Assembly (NCBI GenBank): GCA_965220235.1
Contig: OZ244815.1
Location: forward strand, 1,922,001-1,986,000
DNA length: 64,000 bases
DNA from: Bin55 sp965220235
Lineage (GTDB): Bacteria; Pseudomonadota; Gammaproteobacteria; Pseudomonadales; Azotimanducaceae
Direction of reading: 5' to 3'
The notes below the pieces were generated by a model. It did no database searches, was not told the origin of the DNA, and was given only the letters and a program-made list of their open reading frames with translations. Both the position numbers and the translations under genes were made by a program. Below are positions 29,048 through 36,247 of this stretch, one piece after another (the first letter of the stretch is position 1; each line of letters starts with the position of its first letter).

Positions 29048-29875
29048 TTAATCCTCTGCGGGGGAAGGCGGTGGGAGCGTAGCGACCGCCGCCTTCCCGG
29101 CGCTGTTCTGAGCCTGTTGTCGGGATGCCTTGTACTCCCGCATGCGGTAGCTGGCACCCTGGATATTCACGACATGGCAACGATGCAACAGGCGGTCGAG
29201 CATGGCGGCCGCCATCACTTCGTCGCCGACCACACCACCCCATTCCTCGAAGTTCTTGTTGGTGGTCAGAATCATCGAACCTCGTTCATGCCGGGCGTTG
29301 ACCAGTTGGAAAAAGAGTCGGCCACCGTCTTCCGACAGCGGCAAGTAGCCGATTTCGTCCACGATCAGCAGCGCCGACCGCATCAGCAATGCCATACGAC
29401 GCTTGAACGAACCGTTCTCTTGCGCCTGTCGCAAGGCATCCACGACTTCGACCAAGGTCGTGAAGTACACGCTCCGACCGCTGGCGATCGCCGCGATGGC
29501 AAGACTCGTCGCCAGATGCGTCTTGCCGACCCCCGGCGGTCCGCAGAACACCACGTTCTCGTGGCGCCGGAGAAAACTCAGTTCATGCAGACTTTCGAGC
29601 TGCGTCCGATCCACACTCGGTTGCAGGCTGAAGTCGAAATCGTCCAGGGTCTTGAAAAAAGGCAGCCGCGAGGTCCGTTGGGCACTGTCCAATCGTCGTT
29701 GCACCCGTAACGCGAGCTGGGCGTCCAGCAGTTCCTCCAAGGCGTGGGCGACGCTTAGGGCGCCGCCGTCCGCCCGGGCCAGAATATCGTCGACGATCTC
29801 GAGGGCGCCGGGCAACTTGAGGTCGGCCAGCTTGGCCCGGACCCGATCGCGACGGGTCATGGTGACAGCGCTCAT
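29048..29875 (-). CDS. istB: IS21-family helper ATPase IstB
   Basis: 275 residues, a DnaC/DnaA-related AAA+ protein. Walker A is GPPGVGKTH (residues 112-120) and Walker B is LLIVDEIGYLPL. IstB acts as the ATP-dependent regulator that assembles on target DNA and stimulates IstA. Its ATG overlaps the istA stop by 4 bp (ATGA), the usual arrangement. The C-terminal Ala-rich tail is longer than in many relatives. Confidence 0.93.
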   Translation of the reverse strand: MSAVTMTRRDRVRAKLADLKLPGALEIVDDILARADGGALSVAHALEELLDAQLALRVQRRLDSAQRTSRLPFFKTLDDFDFSLQPSVDRTQLESLHELSFLRRHENVVFCGPPGVGKTHLATSLAIAAIASGRSVYFTTLVEVVDALRQAQENGSFKRRMALLMRSALLIVDEIGYLPLSEDGGRLFFQLVNARHERGSMILTTNKNFEEWGGVVGDEVMAAAMLDRLLHRCHVVNIQGASYRMREYKASRQQAQNSAGKAAVATLPPPSPAED

Positions 29876-30858
29876 CGGGTCATCTCGTCGTATTCGACCA
29901 GGTCGCGACGGGCGACTTCGATCCGTGCCACGACCGGCTTCGCAGCAGGCGGTGATGCCGCTACCGGTCGGTAGGGTCTAGGTGCCAACGGTCCCAGCGT
30001 TGACGCTTCGTCCCGTTCGAACCGAACCTGCGGTGCTTCCCCGATCGCACTGCACTTCCGCCGGTTGGCCACATCCTGCAGCCAACGATGCGCTTGGGTG
30101 TTGAGATCGTCGTCGCTGATGAAGGTCCGTCCGTAGTAGAAACTCTGGCGGACGTATCGAATCTGACGTTCGACCTTGCCCTTCGTCTGCGCCCGGTAAG
30201 GTCGACAGGCTCGAACCCGAAAGCCCCAGTGCGCGGCAAAGCGCTGAAACTCCTCGTTCAGCACGAGGGTGCCACCGACCTCGCGACCGTCGGACGTCAC
30301 CACGGCCTTCATCTGATCGAACAGCAACTCCGTCGGGACACCGCCGAACGTCGTGAACGCCCGTTCCAGGCCGGTCATCACGGTGGCCATGGTCTGCGAT
30401 GCGTAAAACGACAACCAGAGCAGCCGCGAGTAGCCGAGGACCACCACCAGCGCGTAACGCATTCCCCAAGCGGTTCGAAAGGTGCCGAAATCAACCTGCC
30501 CCTGATGCCCGGGGGGCGTCTCGAACCGCACCACCGGTGCCGGTTCAGAGGTCGGGCGCACGGCGCTGACATACGTCCGAACCTGACCATAGCCGCAGTC
30601 GTAACCGGCGGCTCGAACCTCTTCAAACAGACGTTGCACGGTCAACTCAGGATACGCCTGCAAGCGTGTCCGAATGATGTCCTTGTACGGATCCAGCTTC
30701 TGTATCCGCGGCTTGCGTGGCCGCGGCTTGGGTTCCGTTTCGGTCTGCCACCGCGTCACAGTACGGCGGCTCACCCCTAAGCGTTCCGCCACCGCCGCTT
30801 TCGTCAGGCCCGCTTTAAGCAATGCTTGCATGTCCATATGCGCACTCCAGTCGTACAT
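29872..30858 (-). CDS. istA: IS21-family transposase IstA
   Basis: About 328 residues from ATG 30858; the frame is open to 30885. ATG 30858 is favoured because AAGGAG lies just before it. An N-terminal HTH (LTKAAVAERLGVSRRTVTRW) is followed by an rve catalytic core with Asp in QVDFGTF, Asp in LFDQMKAVV and Glu in KGKVERQIRYVR, a complete DDE triad. It cuts and joins the IS ends with IstB. At this length it is short for IstA, but it ends cleanly into istB and all catalytic residues are present. Confidence 0.9.
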   Translation of the reverse strand: MYDWSAHMDMQALLKAGLTKAAVAERLGVSRRTVTRWQTETEPKPRPRKPRIQKLDPYKDIIRTRLQAYPELTVQRLFEEVRAAGYDCGYGQVRTYVSAVRPTSEPAPVVRFETPPGHQGQVDFGTFRTAWGMRYALVVVLGYSRLLWLSFYASQTMATVMTGLERAFTTFGGVPTELLFDQMKAVVTSDGREVGGTLVLNEEFQRFAAHWGFRVRACRPYRAQTKGKVERQIRYVRQSFYYGRTFISDDDLNTQAHRWLQDVANRRKCSAIGEAPQVRFERDEASTLGPLAPRPYRPVAASPPAAKPVVARIEVARRDLVEYDEMTR

Positions 30859-30948
30859 CGTCTCCTTCCTTGGATCCAACTCCAATCGAGTGAAACGACA
30901 TCATCTCATTCTTGTTGTGTCGCCATCGAGCGTCCGATCGCAACGTCC

Positions 30949-30976
30949 AAAATGTCCCATATGTGGGACATTTTTT
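30949..30976. repeat. Inverted repeat at the istA end of the IS21-type element
   Basis: AATGTCCCA and TGGGACATT separated by 4 bp, 75-90 bp upstream of istA inside the IS end. It overlaps one of the terminal GTCCC repeats and may serve as a transposase-binding site, promoter operator or barrier to read-in transcription. Confidence 0.55.
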
Positions 30977-31015
30977 CTTGCCATAAACGGGACAAATTAA
31001 GTTGACAACAACAAG

Positions 31016-31480
31016 GTGTACCTCTGCATCATTAAAGATCTGTACGATGGCGTGGTGGTGGCCTGGCAAACGGGATCACGTCAGACCGCCGAGCTGGTCA
31101 CGGCCACGGTCGACCGGGCGGTGGCGTCACGCCTCGACGGTGAACGGCCGATCCTGCATTCCGACCACGGCAGCCAGTACACCAGCGAGGCGTATCGGGA
31201 CTGTCTCGAACATCATGGCTTGACCATGAGCATGGGCCGGGTGCGAACGTGTGCGGACAACGCGTCCGCTGAAAGTGTGTTCTCGCAGTTGAAGCGTGAA
31301 CTGGTCTATCGCAGTCGTTTTAGAACACGCCAGGAAGCGATCGAAAAGATCGATAGCTACTTCCTAAAGATATATAACCCGTTAAGGCGGGTTTCATTGA
31401 ACCGCAACGAGCTGGAGCAACTTGCCAGGCTCGATGACGAGGAGCGAAGATATGAAAATGGCTTCGACCCTCTTACTTAA
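31016..31480 (+). pseudogene. IS3-family transposase OrfB, 3' fragment (interrupted)
   Basis: The C-terminal half of the OrfB split by the IS21-type element. It holds the second catalytic Asp (HSDHGSQY) and the Glu in ADNASAESVFSQLKRE, ending RYENGFDPLT. Genuine host IS3 sequence resumes at about 31012, and the joined protein reads T-A-E-G-K-V-Y-L-C-I-I-K. This fragment has no ribosome-binding site of its own and is very unlikely to be functional alone. Confidence 0.88.
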
Positions 31481-31626
31481 TGTGTCCCCTAAAACGTGCG
31501 CAGTCCCACCCCAACGTTTGAACTGTGAATTATGGACTTTAGAAGTGGTGCCGAAAAATGAGACAGTTTTAACGATTGGTTTAAGATGTGTGGGACCCGT
31601 GATGTTTGATACAACGGGAGAAGCGC

Positions 31627-31941
31627 ATGATCAGCAAGCGAAGTCGCCGGCGGTTCACGCCAGCGTTCAAGTTTCAGGTGGCATTGGAGGCGGTGAAAGG
31701 CGAACAGACGTTAGCTGAACTGTCGTCACGGTTTGAGATTCAGGCCTCGCAGATTCAGTACTGGAAGAAGCAGTTGCTCGAGGACGGTGCATCGGTGTTC
31801 GAAGGTCGACGGAAGACGAAGGCACCGGATGCCACCTCGGATCCGGCGGCCCTGCATCGCAAGATCGGGGAACTGACGATGGAGCGGGACTATCTCCAGG
31901 AAAAGCTGTCGCCCTGGATCGATCCGAACGACAAGCGATGA
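31627..31941 (+). CDS. IS3-family transposase OrfA
   Basis: About 104 residues: MISKRSRRRFTPAFKFQVAL starts a helix-turn-helix (LAELSSRFEIQASQIQYWKKQLL) followed by a coiled-coil-like C-terminus (ALHRKIGELTMERDYLQEKL). ATG 31627 is chosen because GGGAG lies about 8 bp upstream; the frame is open to 31606. The stop overlaps the orfB start by ATGA. No A6G slippery site is visible, so OrfB is probably made by translational coupling. Confidence 0.9.
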   Translation: MISKRSRRRFTPAFKFQVALEAVKGEQTLAELSSRFEIQASQIQYWKKQLLEDGASVFEGRRKTKAPDATSDPAALHRKIGELTMERDYLQEKLSPWIDPNDKR

Positions 31942-32771
31942 TCGATGCGACGGCACCATTGTCGATCACGCACCAATGTACACTGCTCGCGATCTCGCGA
32001 GCCTCGTACTATCGCTCCAGGGCACCTCGACCAGCGGCTGCGGAGGCCGCGTTGAAACAGGCGCTGACATCGATCTATGAACGGCATCCCTACTACGGTA
32101 GTCGTCGTCTGCAGCTGGCGTTGCGGGACGCAGGCTGGGAGGTGGGTATCCGCCGGATCCGGCGTCTGATGCGGGAGCTGGGCTTGTCGCCGCTGCATCC
32201 ACAACCTCGCACGAGTATGCCGAACAAGGCTCACAAGACGTACCCATACCTGCTTCGGGGACACGCCATCGACGCATCGAACGAGGTCTGGGCCGCGGAT
32301 ATCACGTACATTCCAATGGCGCGCGGTCACGTCTACGTGGTGGCGATCATGGACTGGCATAGCCGTCGGGTCCTCGCCTGGCGGCTGTCCAATACGCTGG
32401 ACGCCGGATTCTGCGTGGAAGCCTTGCAGGAGGCGTTAGGGCAGTTCGGCAAGCCGACCATCTTCAACACCGACCAGGGCTCGCAGTTCACGAGCGAAGC
32501 GTTTCTGAACGTATTGCGAAGTCGGCGCATTCAGATCAGCATGGACGGTCAGGGACGTTGGCGCGATAACGTCATGATCGAACGACTATGGCGGTCATTG
32601 AAATATGAATGCGTGTTGCTCCACGCGTTCCGGGATCCGCACGAAGCACGGCAACGCATCGGCAGCTGGTTCGATTTTTATAACAAAGAGCGACCTCACC
32701 AGGCGCTGGGCGATCGCACGCCGGTTGAGGTATACGAAAATGACTTAAGGAAAGCGAAACATGCCGCATAA
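31938..32771 (+). CDS. IS3-family transposase OrfB (DDE integrase core)
   Basis: 277 residues, full length for the family. HTH_21 region (YYGSRRLQLALRDAGWEVGIRRIRRLM) is followed by the rve core with Asp in WAADITYIP, Asp in NTDQGSQFTS and Glu in RDNVMIERLWRSLKYE, then YNKERPHQALGDRTP. All catalytic residues are present, so the element may still be active. Confidence 0.93.
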   Translation: MIDATAPLSITHQCTLLAISRASYYRSRAPRPAAAEAALKQALTSIYERHPYYGSRRLQLALRDAGWEVGIRRIRRLMRELGLSPLHPQPRTSMPNKAHKTYPYLLRGHAIDASNEVWAADITYIPMARGHVYVVAIMDWHSRRVLAWRLSNTLDAGFCVEALQEALGQFGKPTIFNTDQGSQFTSEAFLNVLRSRRIQISMDGQGRWRDNVMIERLWRSLKYECVLLHAFRDPHEARQRIGSWFDFYNKERPHQALGDRTPVEVYENDLRKAKHAA

Positions 32772-32791
32772 ATATGTTTCGTCGACAATGT

Positions 32792-32815
32792 TCACCACCC
32801 CCATGGGGGTGGTGA
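32792..32815. repeat. Perfect 24-bp palindrome inside the second IS3 element
   Basis: Arms of TCACCACCCCCA read identically on both strands around a CCATGG centre. It lies 20 bp after the orfB stop and before the right end, and can form a very stable hairpin. There is no T-tract after it, so it is not a classic terminator. Confidence 0.85.
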
Positions 32816-32872
32816 GATGGGTTCGATTACAGCTTAAATCGATCGAAAAGCTGTCTCACGAAACTGCACCAC

Positions 32873-33239
32873 CTGTTTTATTACAGAAAATTCATACTCT
32901 TGAAGACAATGGATTTCACGATTTTCTCGGCGTTTTTTAACGGCTTTTTAGACCGAACTCTAATGCAGTGAAACGTTACGCGATAAAACAACTACCCCAC
33001 AAGCAAAATCGTTTCGATAAGGAACTTCCGAGATAGGATCGCTCATCCGGTAATCAGAGGGCAAATCCCATGACATACGGTGTTAATGCCTGCGTTCTAT
33101 AAGTCTCGAAACACAGCGATGCACTCGTGAAAAACAAGACCCGTAACGGTCCGCTTATTCTGTGCGACACACTAATACGAGCTGCGCCGAACAATCTATG
33201 CGTACTTCCACGAAATAGGATATTTCTACCGCACAACTT
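32873..33239. other. Non-coding stretch between IS3 element and cupin gene
   Basis: About 370 bp, AT-richer than the transposon. Only a short minus-strand frame (33054-33236) is open, with no recognisable features. It may include the former upstream region of the TonB receptor at 25.2-28.2 kb, separated from it by the transposons. That is inference from the insertion geometry. Confidence 0.4.
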
Positions 33240-33734
33240 TCAGAACGCCTCATCTGGTTCTCCGTCCCAGTAGTCTAGAGGATCGTTCGCACGACCGATG
33301 TAGCGGAATTGATTGGATTCATCGTCGGCACGTGTACCTACTCCGAACTTGCCACTATCAGGATATTCACATACATCTGTCCCAGCCTTCGTGGAGATCG
33401 CGATATATCGAAGTGTTGTATCGCCAATATTGGTGAGCTTGTGGGCAAATTCTGGACCACCGCAAGGCGCACCTAAAACATCGCCGGTCTCGACTTCATA
33501 CACGGTGGAACCGAACCGATAACGTCCCTTCCCTTCGAGTATGACAAACATCTCTTCTTCTACATGATGCACGTGGAACGGACAAGAGGTTTTTCCGGGT
33601 GGTACTTCAATATATGTCGCGCCGAGTTTTTGAAGACCGATGGATTGAGCAAGCTGTGCGTCCGCACTAGCGTACGCGTTACCTCGCTTGAACGGCGTAA
33701 GTGAAACTTCCGCAAGTTTTGCGACTGGATTCAT
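33240..33734 (-). CDS. Cupin-domain protein
   Basis: 164 residues forming one beta-barrel. Cupin motif 1 is visible as FHVHHVEEEMFVILEGKGRYRFG, which gives two His and a Glu as metal ligands. Motif 2 (GAPCGGPEFAHKLTNIG) supplies the fourth His. The C-terminal IGRANDPLDYWDGE segment is seen in small cupins of unassigned function near sugar or aromatic catabolism genes. It is flanked by transposons on both sides, so its operon context is lost. Confidence 0.88.
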   Translation of the reverse strand: MNPVAKLAEVSLTPFKRGNAYASADAQLAQSIGLQKLGATYIEVPPGKTSCPFHVHHVEEEMFVILEGKGRYRFGSTVYEVETGDVLGAPCGGPEFAHKLTNIGDTTLRYIAISTKAGTDVCEYPDSGKFGVGTRADDESNQFRYIGRANDPLDYWDGEPDEAF

Positions 33735-33882
33735 GGTATTACAGATTTTGAGAATGATCGTAGTTTATGGGATCGGCACACGGTAGAAAACGATCGAGCG
33801 ACAGTTCCACTCCCGACGGACTCTACCTAAACGTAATTGTCAAATCGACTAAAAATTTAGCTAAATAAATCAATCAGTTAAC

Positions 33883-33898
33883 GTGTCGTTCTCGACAC
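33883..33898. repeat. Short hairpin next to the IS481 left end
   Basis: GTGTCG and CGACAC with a TTCT loop, 14 bp outside the IS481-type left end. It could be a terminator remnant or an insertion-prone secondary structure. Confidence 0.4.
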
Positions 33899-33912
33899 AT
33901 GCCTTACGTTTT

Positions 33913-35153
33913 ATACCGGAGACATGGTTTACACAATTTGGCATTTGGGAGTATCCCGATGCCGTGGAAGGAGTGTAAACCAATGGACGAACGCCTGAAG
34001 TTCGTTGCCCGTCTCCTTGAAGGCGAAAAGATGGCACCACTCTGTCGTGAATTCGGCATCTCGAGGGTGACCGGTTACAAGATTTTCAATCGCTACAAAC
34101 ACAGCGGTCTTGAAGGCCTTCAAGACCGCTCGCGCCGACCTTATCGGCATGCCAACCAGCTTCCGTTCCAGATCGAGCGGACGATCGTGCAACTCAAGCG
34201 TGAACATCCGACCTGGGGTGCGCCGAAGCTGCGTGACAAGCTGATTCAGGATTACCCCATGATCAAGCCGCCTGCCAAGAGCACCGTGCATGCCGTGCTC
34301 GATCGCCACGGTCTGGTGACCCATAAGAAACGGCGGCGCTACAAGCCCAAAGGCACCTCGTTGCAGCATGTCCGGCAACCGAATCAACTCTGGTGTGCGG
34401 ATTACAAAGGCGAGTTCAAGCTCGGCAACCAACAGTACTGTTACCCGCTCACCATCACGGACTACAGCTCGCGGTACCTGCTGGCCTGTGAAGGCCTGGC
34501 CTCGACCAAGCGGGACTTCGCGTTCGCCGTCTTCGAGCGTGCGTTCAAGGACTTCGGCGTGCCGCAGACCATTCGCACTGACAACGGTGTGCCGTTCGCC
34601 TCGCCTAATTCCTTCTTCGGCTTAAGTGCGCTGTCCGTCTGGTGGCTCCGCCTCGGCATTCACATCGAACGCATAAAGCCCGGTCATCCCCAACAGAACG
34701 GGCGCCATGAACGGATGCACCTCACCTTGAAGAACGAGACCACCAAGCCCGCCGCGTTCAACTTTCTACAGCAACAGGAACGTTTCGACGACTTCATCGA
34801 GGTTTACAATCAGCGACGTCCTCATCAGGCGCTGGGCGGCAAGTACCCGGGGCAGCTCTATACACCTTCAGCGCGACCGTATCACCCACCCGAGGAACCA
34901 GACTATCCCTATCATGACCGGACCGTACGCGTGACCCATTGCGGCCGGATCTGCATCGGAAAGCGGAAAATCAGCCTGAGCCGTGCCTTCGCCAACCAGG
35001 TGGTAGGCATCAGGGAGGTGGCCGACCGAATCTGGCTCGTCAGCTTCCTAACTTATGACCTTGGGTTCTTCGATCAGGATGAAGCAAGGGTCGAGCCCGC
35101 CTCGAATCCCTTCATCATCACACCAGGAAAACTGTAAACCATGTCTCCGGTAT
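33913..35153 (+). mobile_element. IS481-family element with perfect 21-bp ends
   Basis: The ends are perfect 21-bp inverted repeats: 33913-33933 begins ATACCGGAGACATGG, and 35133-35153 is its exact complement. They bracket one transposase gene. No target duplication is evident. Directly outside the right end (35155 onward) the sequence AACTGTAAACCAT repeats, followed by a degraded ACCGGTA, which looks like a second IS end. The element stops 40 bp from tRNA-Asp. Confidence 0.9.
33959..35137 (+). CDS. IS481-family transposase
   Basis: About 392 residues. The start region (MPWKE... then MDERLKFVARLLEGEKMAPLCREFGISRVTGYKI) is the standard opening of IS481 transposases and includes the HTH. The DDE residues are Asp in WCADYKGEF, Asp in RTDNGVPF and Glu in NGRHERMHLTL. 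ATG 33983 is an alternative start with AAGGAG about 9 bp upstream. The frame extends outward to 33899, but that part lies outside the IS end and is not used. It appears intact. Confidence 0.92.
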   Translation: MPWKECKPMDERLKFVARLLEGEKMAPLCREFGISRVTGYKIFNRYKHSGLEGLQDRSRRPYRHANQLPFQIERTIVQLKREHPTWGAPKLRDKLIQDYPMIKPPAKSTVHAVLDRHGLVTHKKRRRYKPKGTSLQHVRQPNQLWCADYKGEFKLGNQQYCYPLTITDYSSRYLLACEGLASTKRDFAFAVFERAFKDFGVPQTIRTDNGVPFASPNSFFGLSALSVWWLRLGIHIERIKPGHPQQNGRHERMHLTLKNETTKPAAFNFLQQQERFDDFIEVYNQRRPHQALGGKYPGQLYTPSARPYHPPEEPDYPYHDRTVRVTHCGRICIGKRKISLSRAFANQVVGIREVADRIWLVSFLTYDLGFFDQDEARVEPASNPFIITPGKL

Positions 35154-35192
35154 CAACTGTAAACCATCTAACCGGTACGGACCACGTATAAA

Positions 35193-35269
35193 TGGCGGAG
35201 CGGACGGGACTCGAACCCGCGACCACTGGCGTGACAGGCCAGTATTCTAACCAGCTGAACTACCGCTCC
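35193..35269 (-). tRNA. tRNA-Asp (GTC)
   Basis: A 77-nt cloverleaf on the minus strand with the CCA end encoded. Acceptor GGAGCGG pairs with CCGCTCC. The anticodon arm CTGGC-CTGTCAC-GCCAG gives anticodon GTC. The T arm is GCGGG-TTCGAGT-CCCGT, with a terminal G-T pair. It lies 43 bp downstream of tRNA-Val and is probably cotranscribed with it. Confidence 0.97.
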
Positions 35270-35308
35270 GAAAGGACAAATCTCTGCTGAAATCGCAGTT
35301 ATTTTGCT

Positions 35309-35384
35309 TGGTGGGTGTTGCAGGGGTCGAACCTGCGACCTGTGGCTTGTAAGGCCACCGCTCTCCCAGCTGAGCTAAACACCC
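35309..35384 (-). tRNA. tRNA-Val (TAC)
   Basis: A 76-nt cloverleaf on the minus strand with encoded CCA. The anticodon arm GTGGC-CTTACAA-GCCAC gives anticodon TAC. The T arm GCAGG-TTCGACC-CCTGC pairs perfectly. It is first in the two-tRNA unit. A TAAAAT box followed by a GC-rich GCGCCCGC discriminator just upstream (about 35400-35415) suggests a stable-RNA-type promoter. Confidence 0.97.
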
Positions 35385-35534
35385 ACTCGATAGCGGGCGC
35401 AATTTTACTAACGTGAAAGCCTAGATGATCTTCCTGACAACATCGGAAGAATCGCGATTTGTCACCAGTACACAATCTTCAATCGCTAACATAATGGCAC
35501 CCTCTTACGATATTGACGAAGGAACAATCTACCA

Positions 35535-36238
35535 ATGACGACCGTCACTGACGATCTAATCGAGCAACTAAAAGAACTGGATACACCAACCATATGTAAT
35601 GCTTTAGAGTCGGTGGTGCCCCAACGTCGCGGCTACGGTTACACCACGGATCCACTCATATGCACCCGTCCCGAGCTCGGAAGCATGGTTGGCTACGCAC
35701 GTACTGCATGCATCCGTGCCATGCACCCATCAGACGTTCGCGGCGAAGCGCTCGCGATTTGCAGCATGGTTACTACCAATACATTGATGACGGTCCGAAA
35801 CCTGCAATCATTGTGATCCAAGACTTAGATGGCGCGTCACGTGGCTACGGCTCTTACTGGGGAGAGGTGAATAGCAACATCCATTGCGGATTAGGTTGCG
35901 TAGGCTTAGTCACCGACGGTAGCGTTCGCGATATACCCGATATTGCGCCGGGTTTCCAAATGCTCGCCGACCGAATCGGGCCTTCACATGCGTTCGTTCA
36001 TCCAGTCGCATACGGAGGCGACATAAACGTTGCTGGGATGCGCGTATCTAGCGGTGATCTTATCCATGCCGATCAACATGGTGCCGTAGTGATTCCCAAT
36101 GACAAAGCACACGAAGTACCTGATGCGGCGGCTGCGATCGCGCGTAGAGAACGTGTCATCATCAATGCGGCACAGGAAGATGGATTCGATTTCGATCGGT
36201 TGAAGAAAGCTTGGGGAGACGCAGCTGAAGTTCACTAG
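35535..36238 (+). pseudogene. RraA-like (HMG/CHA aldolase-type) protein, frameshifted
   Basis: Two overlapping frames together give one RraA-family protein of about 234 residues. The first frame supplies LDTPTICNALESVVPQRRGYG and VGYARTACIRAMHPSDVRGEALA. The second supplies YYQYIDDGPKPAIIVIQDLD, YGSYWGEVNSNIHCGLGCVGLVTDGSVRD and HADQHGAVVIP. Similarity passes from frame to frame at about 35754-35761, where one missing base in the Ala-Asp-Leu region explains everything. RraA-like proteins include metal-dependent aldolases and decarboxylases of oxo-acids. Whether this is a true mutation or a sequencing error is undecided. The Trx-fusion gene follows 9 bp downstream. Confidence 0.85.
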
Positions 36239-36247
36239 GTCGTCAAT

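Larger units (their letters stand above)
28987..31011 (-). mobile_element. IS21-family element (istA-istB) nested in the IS3 element
   Basis: The termini start TGTCATTGTCAAG at about 28987 and read TGTTGTCAACTTAATTTG from the right end at about 31010. Each end carries a second GTCCC-type repeat, as in IS21 multiple terminal repeats. The host sequence CAAGGTG flanks both sides (28980-28986 and 31012-31018), a 7-bp target duplication that is 8 bp if the next T is counted. The element carries istA and istB on the minus strand and looks complete. Confidence 0.9.
28214..31502 (+). mobile_element. IS3-family element interrupted by an IS21-family element
   Basis: The imperfect terminal inverted repeats begin TGCGCACGTTT at 28214 and, read from the other end, TGCGCACGTTTT at 31502. 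They enclose orfA, a split orfB and the nested IS21-type element at about 28987-31011. Without the nested element the IS would be about 1.26 kb, normal for the family. Flanking trinucleotides differ, so no clean target duplication is visible. GC content is visibly above that of neighbouring genes, in keeping with foreign origin. Confidence 0.88.
31545..32872 (+). mobile_element. Second IS3-family element, apparently intact
   Basis: Terminal inverted repeats beginning GTGGTGC (31545 inward, 32872 inward on the other strand), sharing further TGAGACAG blocks, enclose orfA and orfB. It starts 43 bp after the end of the first IS3-type element. The flanking bases do not match, so no target duplication is seen. 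A perfect 24-bp palindrome lies between orfB and the right end. Confidence 0.85.

Noticed and set aside
29117..29710. 197-codon open frame opposite istB
   Set aside because: It is antisense to IstB, whose Walker motifs are unambiguous, and shows no recognisable features.
30088..30780. 230-codon open frame on the plus strand across istA
   Set aside because: It is antisense to a clear IstA with an intact DDE triad; the high GC of the IS creates long shadow frames.
33054..33236. 60-codon minus-strand frame between IS3 and cupin gene
   Set aside because: It has no ribosome-binding site, no recognisable motif and a composition like non-coding DNA.
28214..35153. A CRISPR array or integron in the repeat-rich zone
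   Set aside because: All repeats found are transposon ends or isolated palindromes; there are no regularly spaced direct repeats.
35751..35765. Programmed frameshift in the RraA-like gene
   Set aside because: There is no slippery heptamer or downstream structure; one missing base is the simpler explanation.
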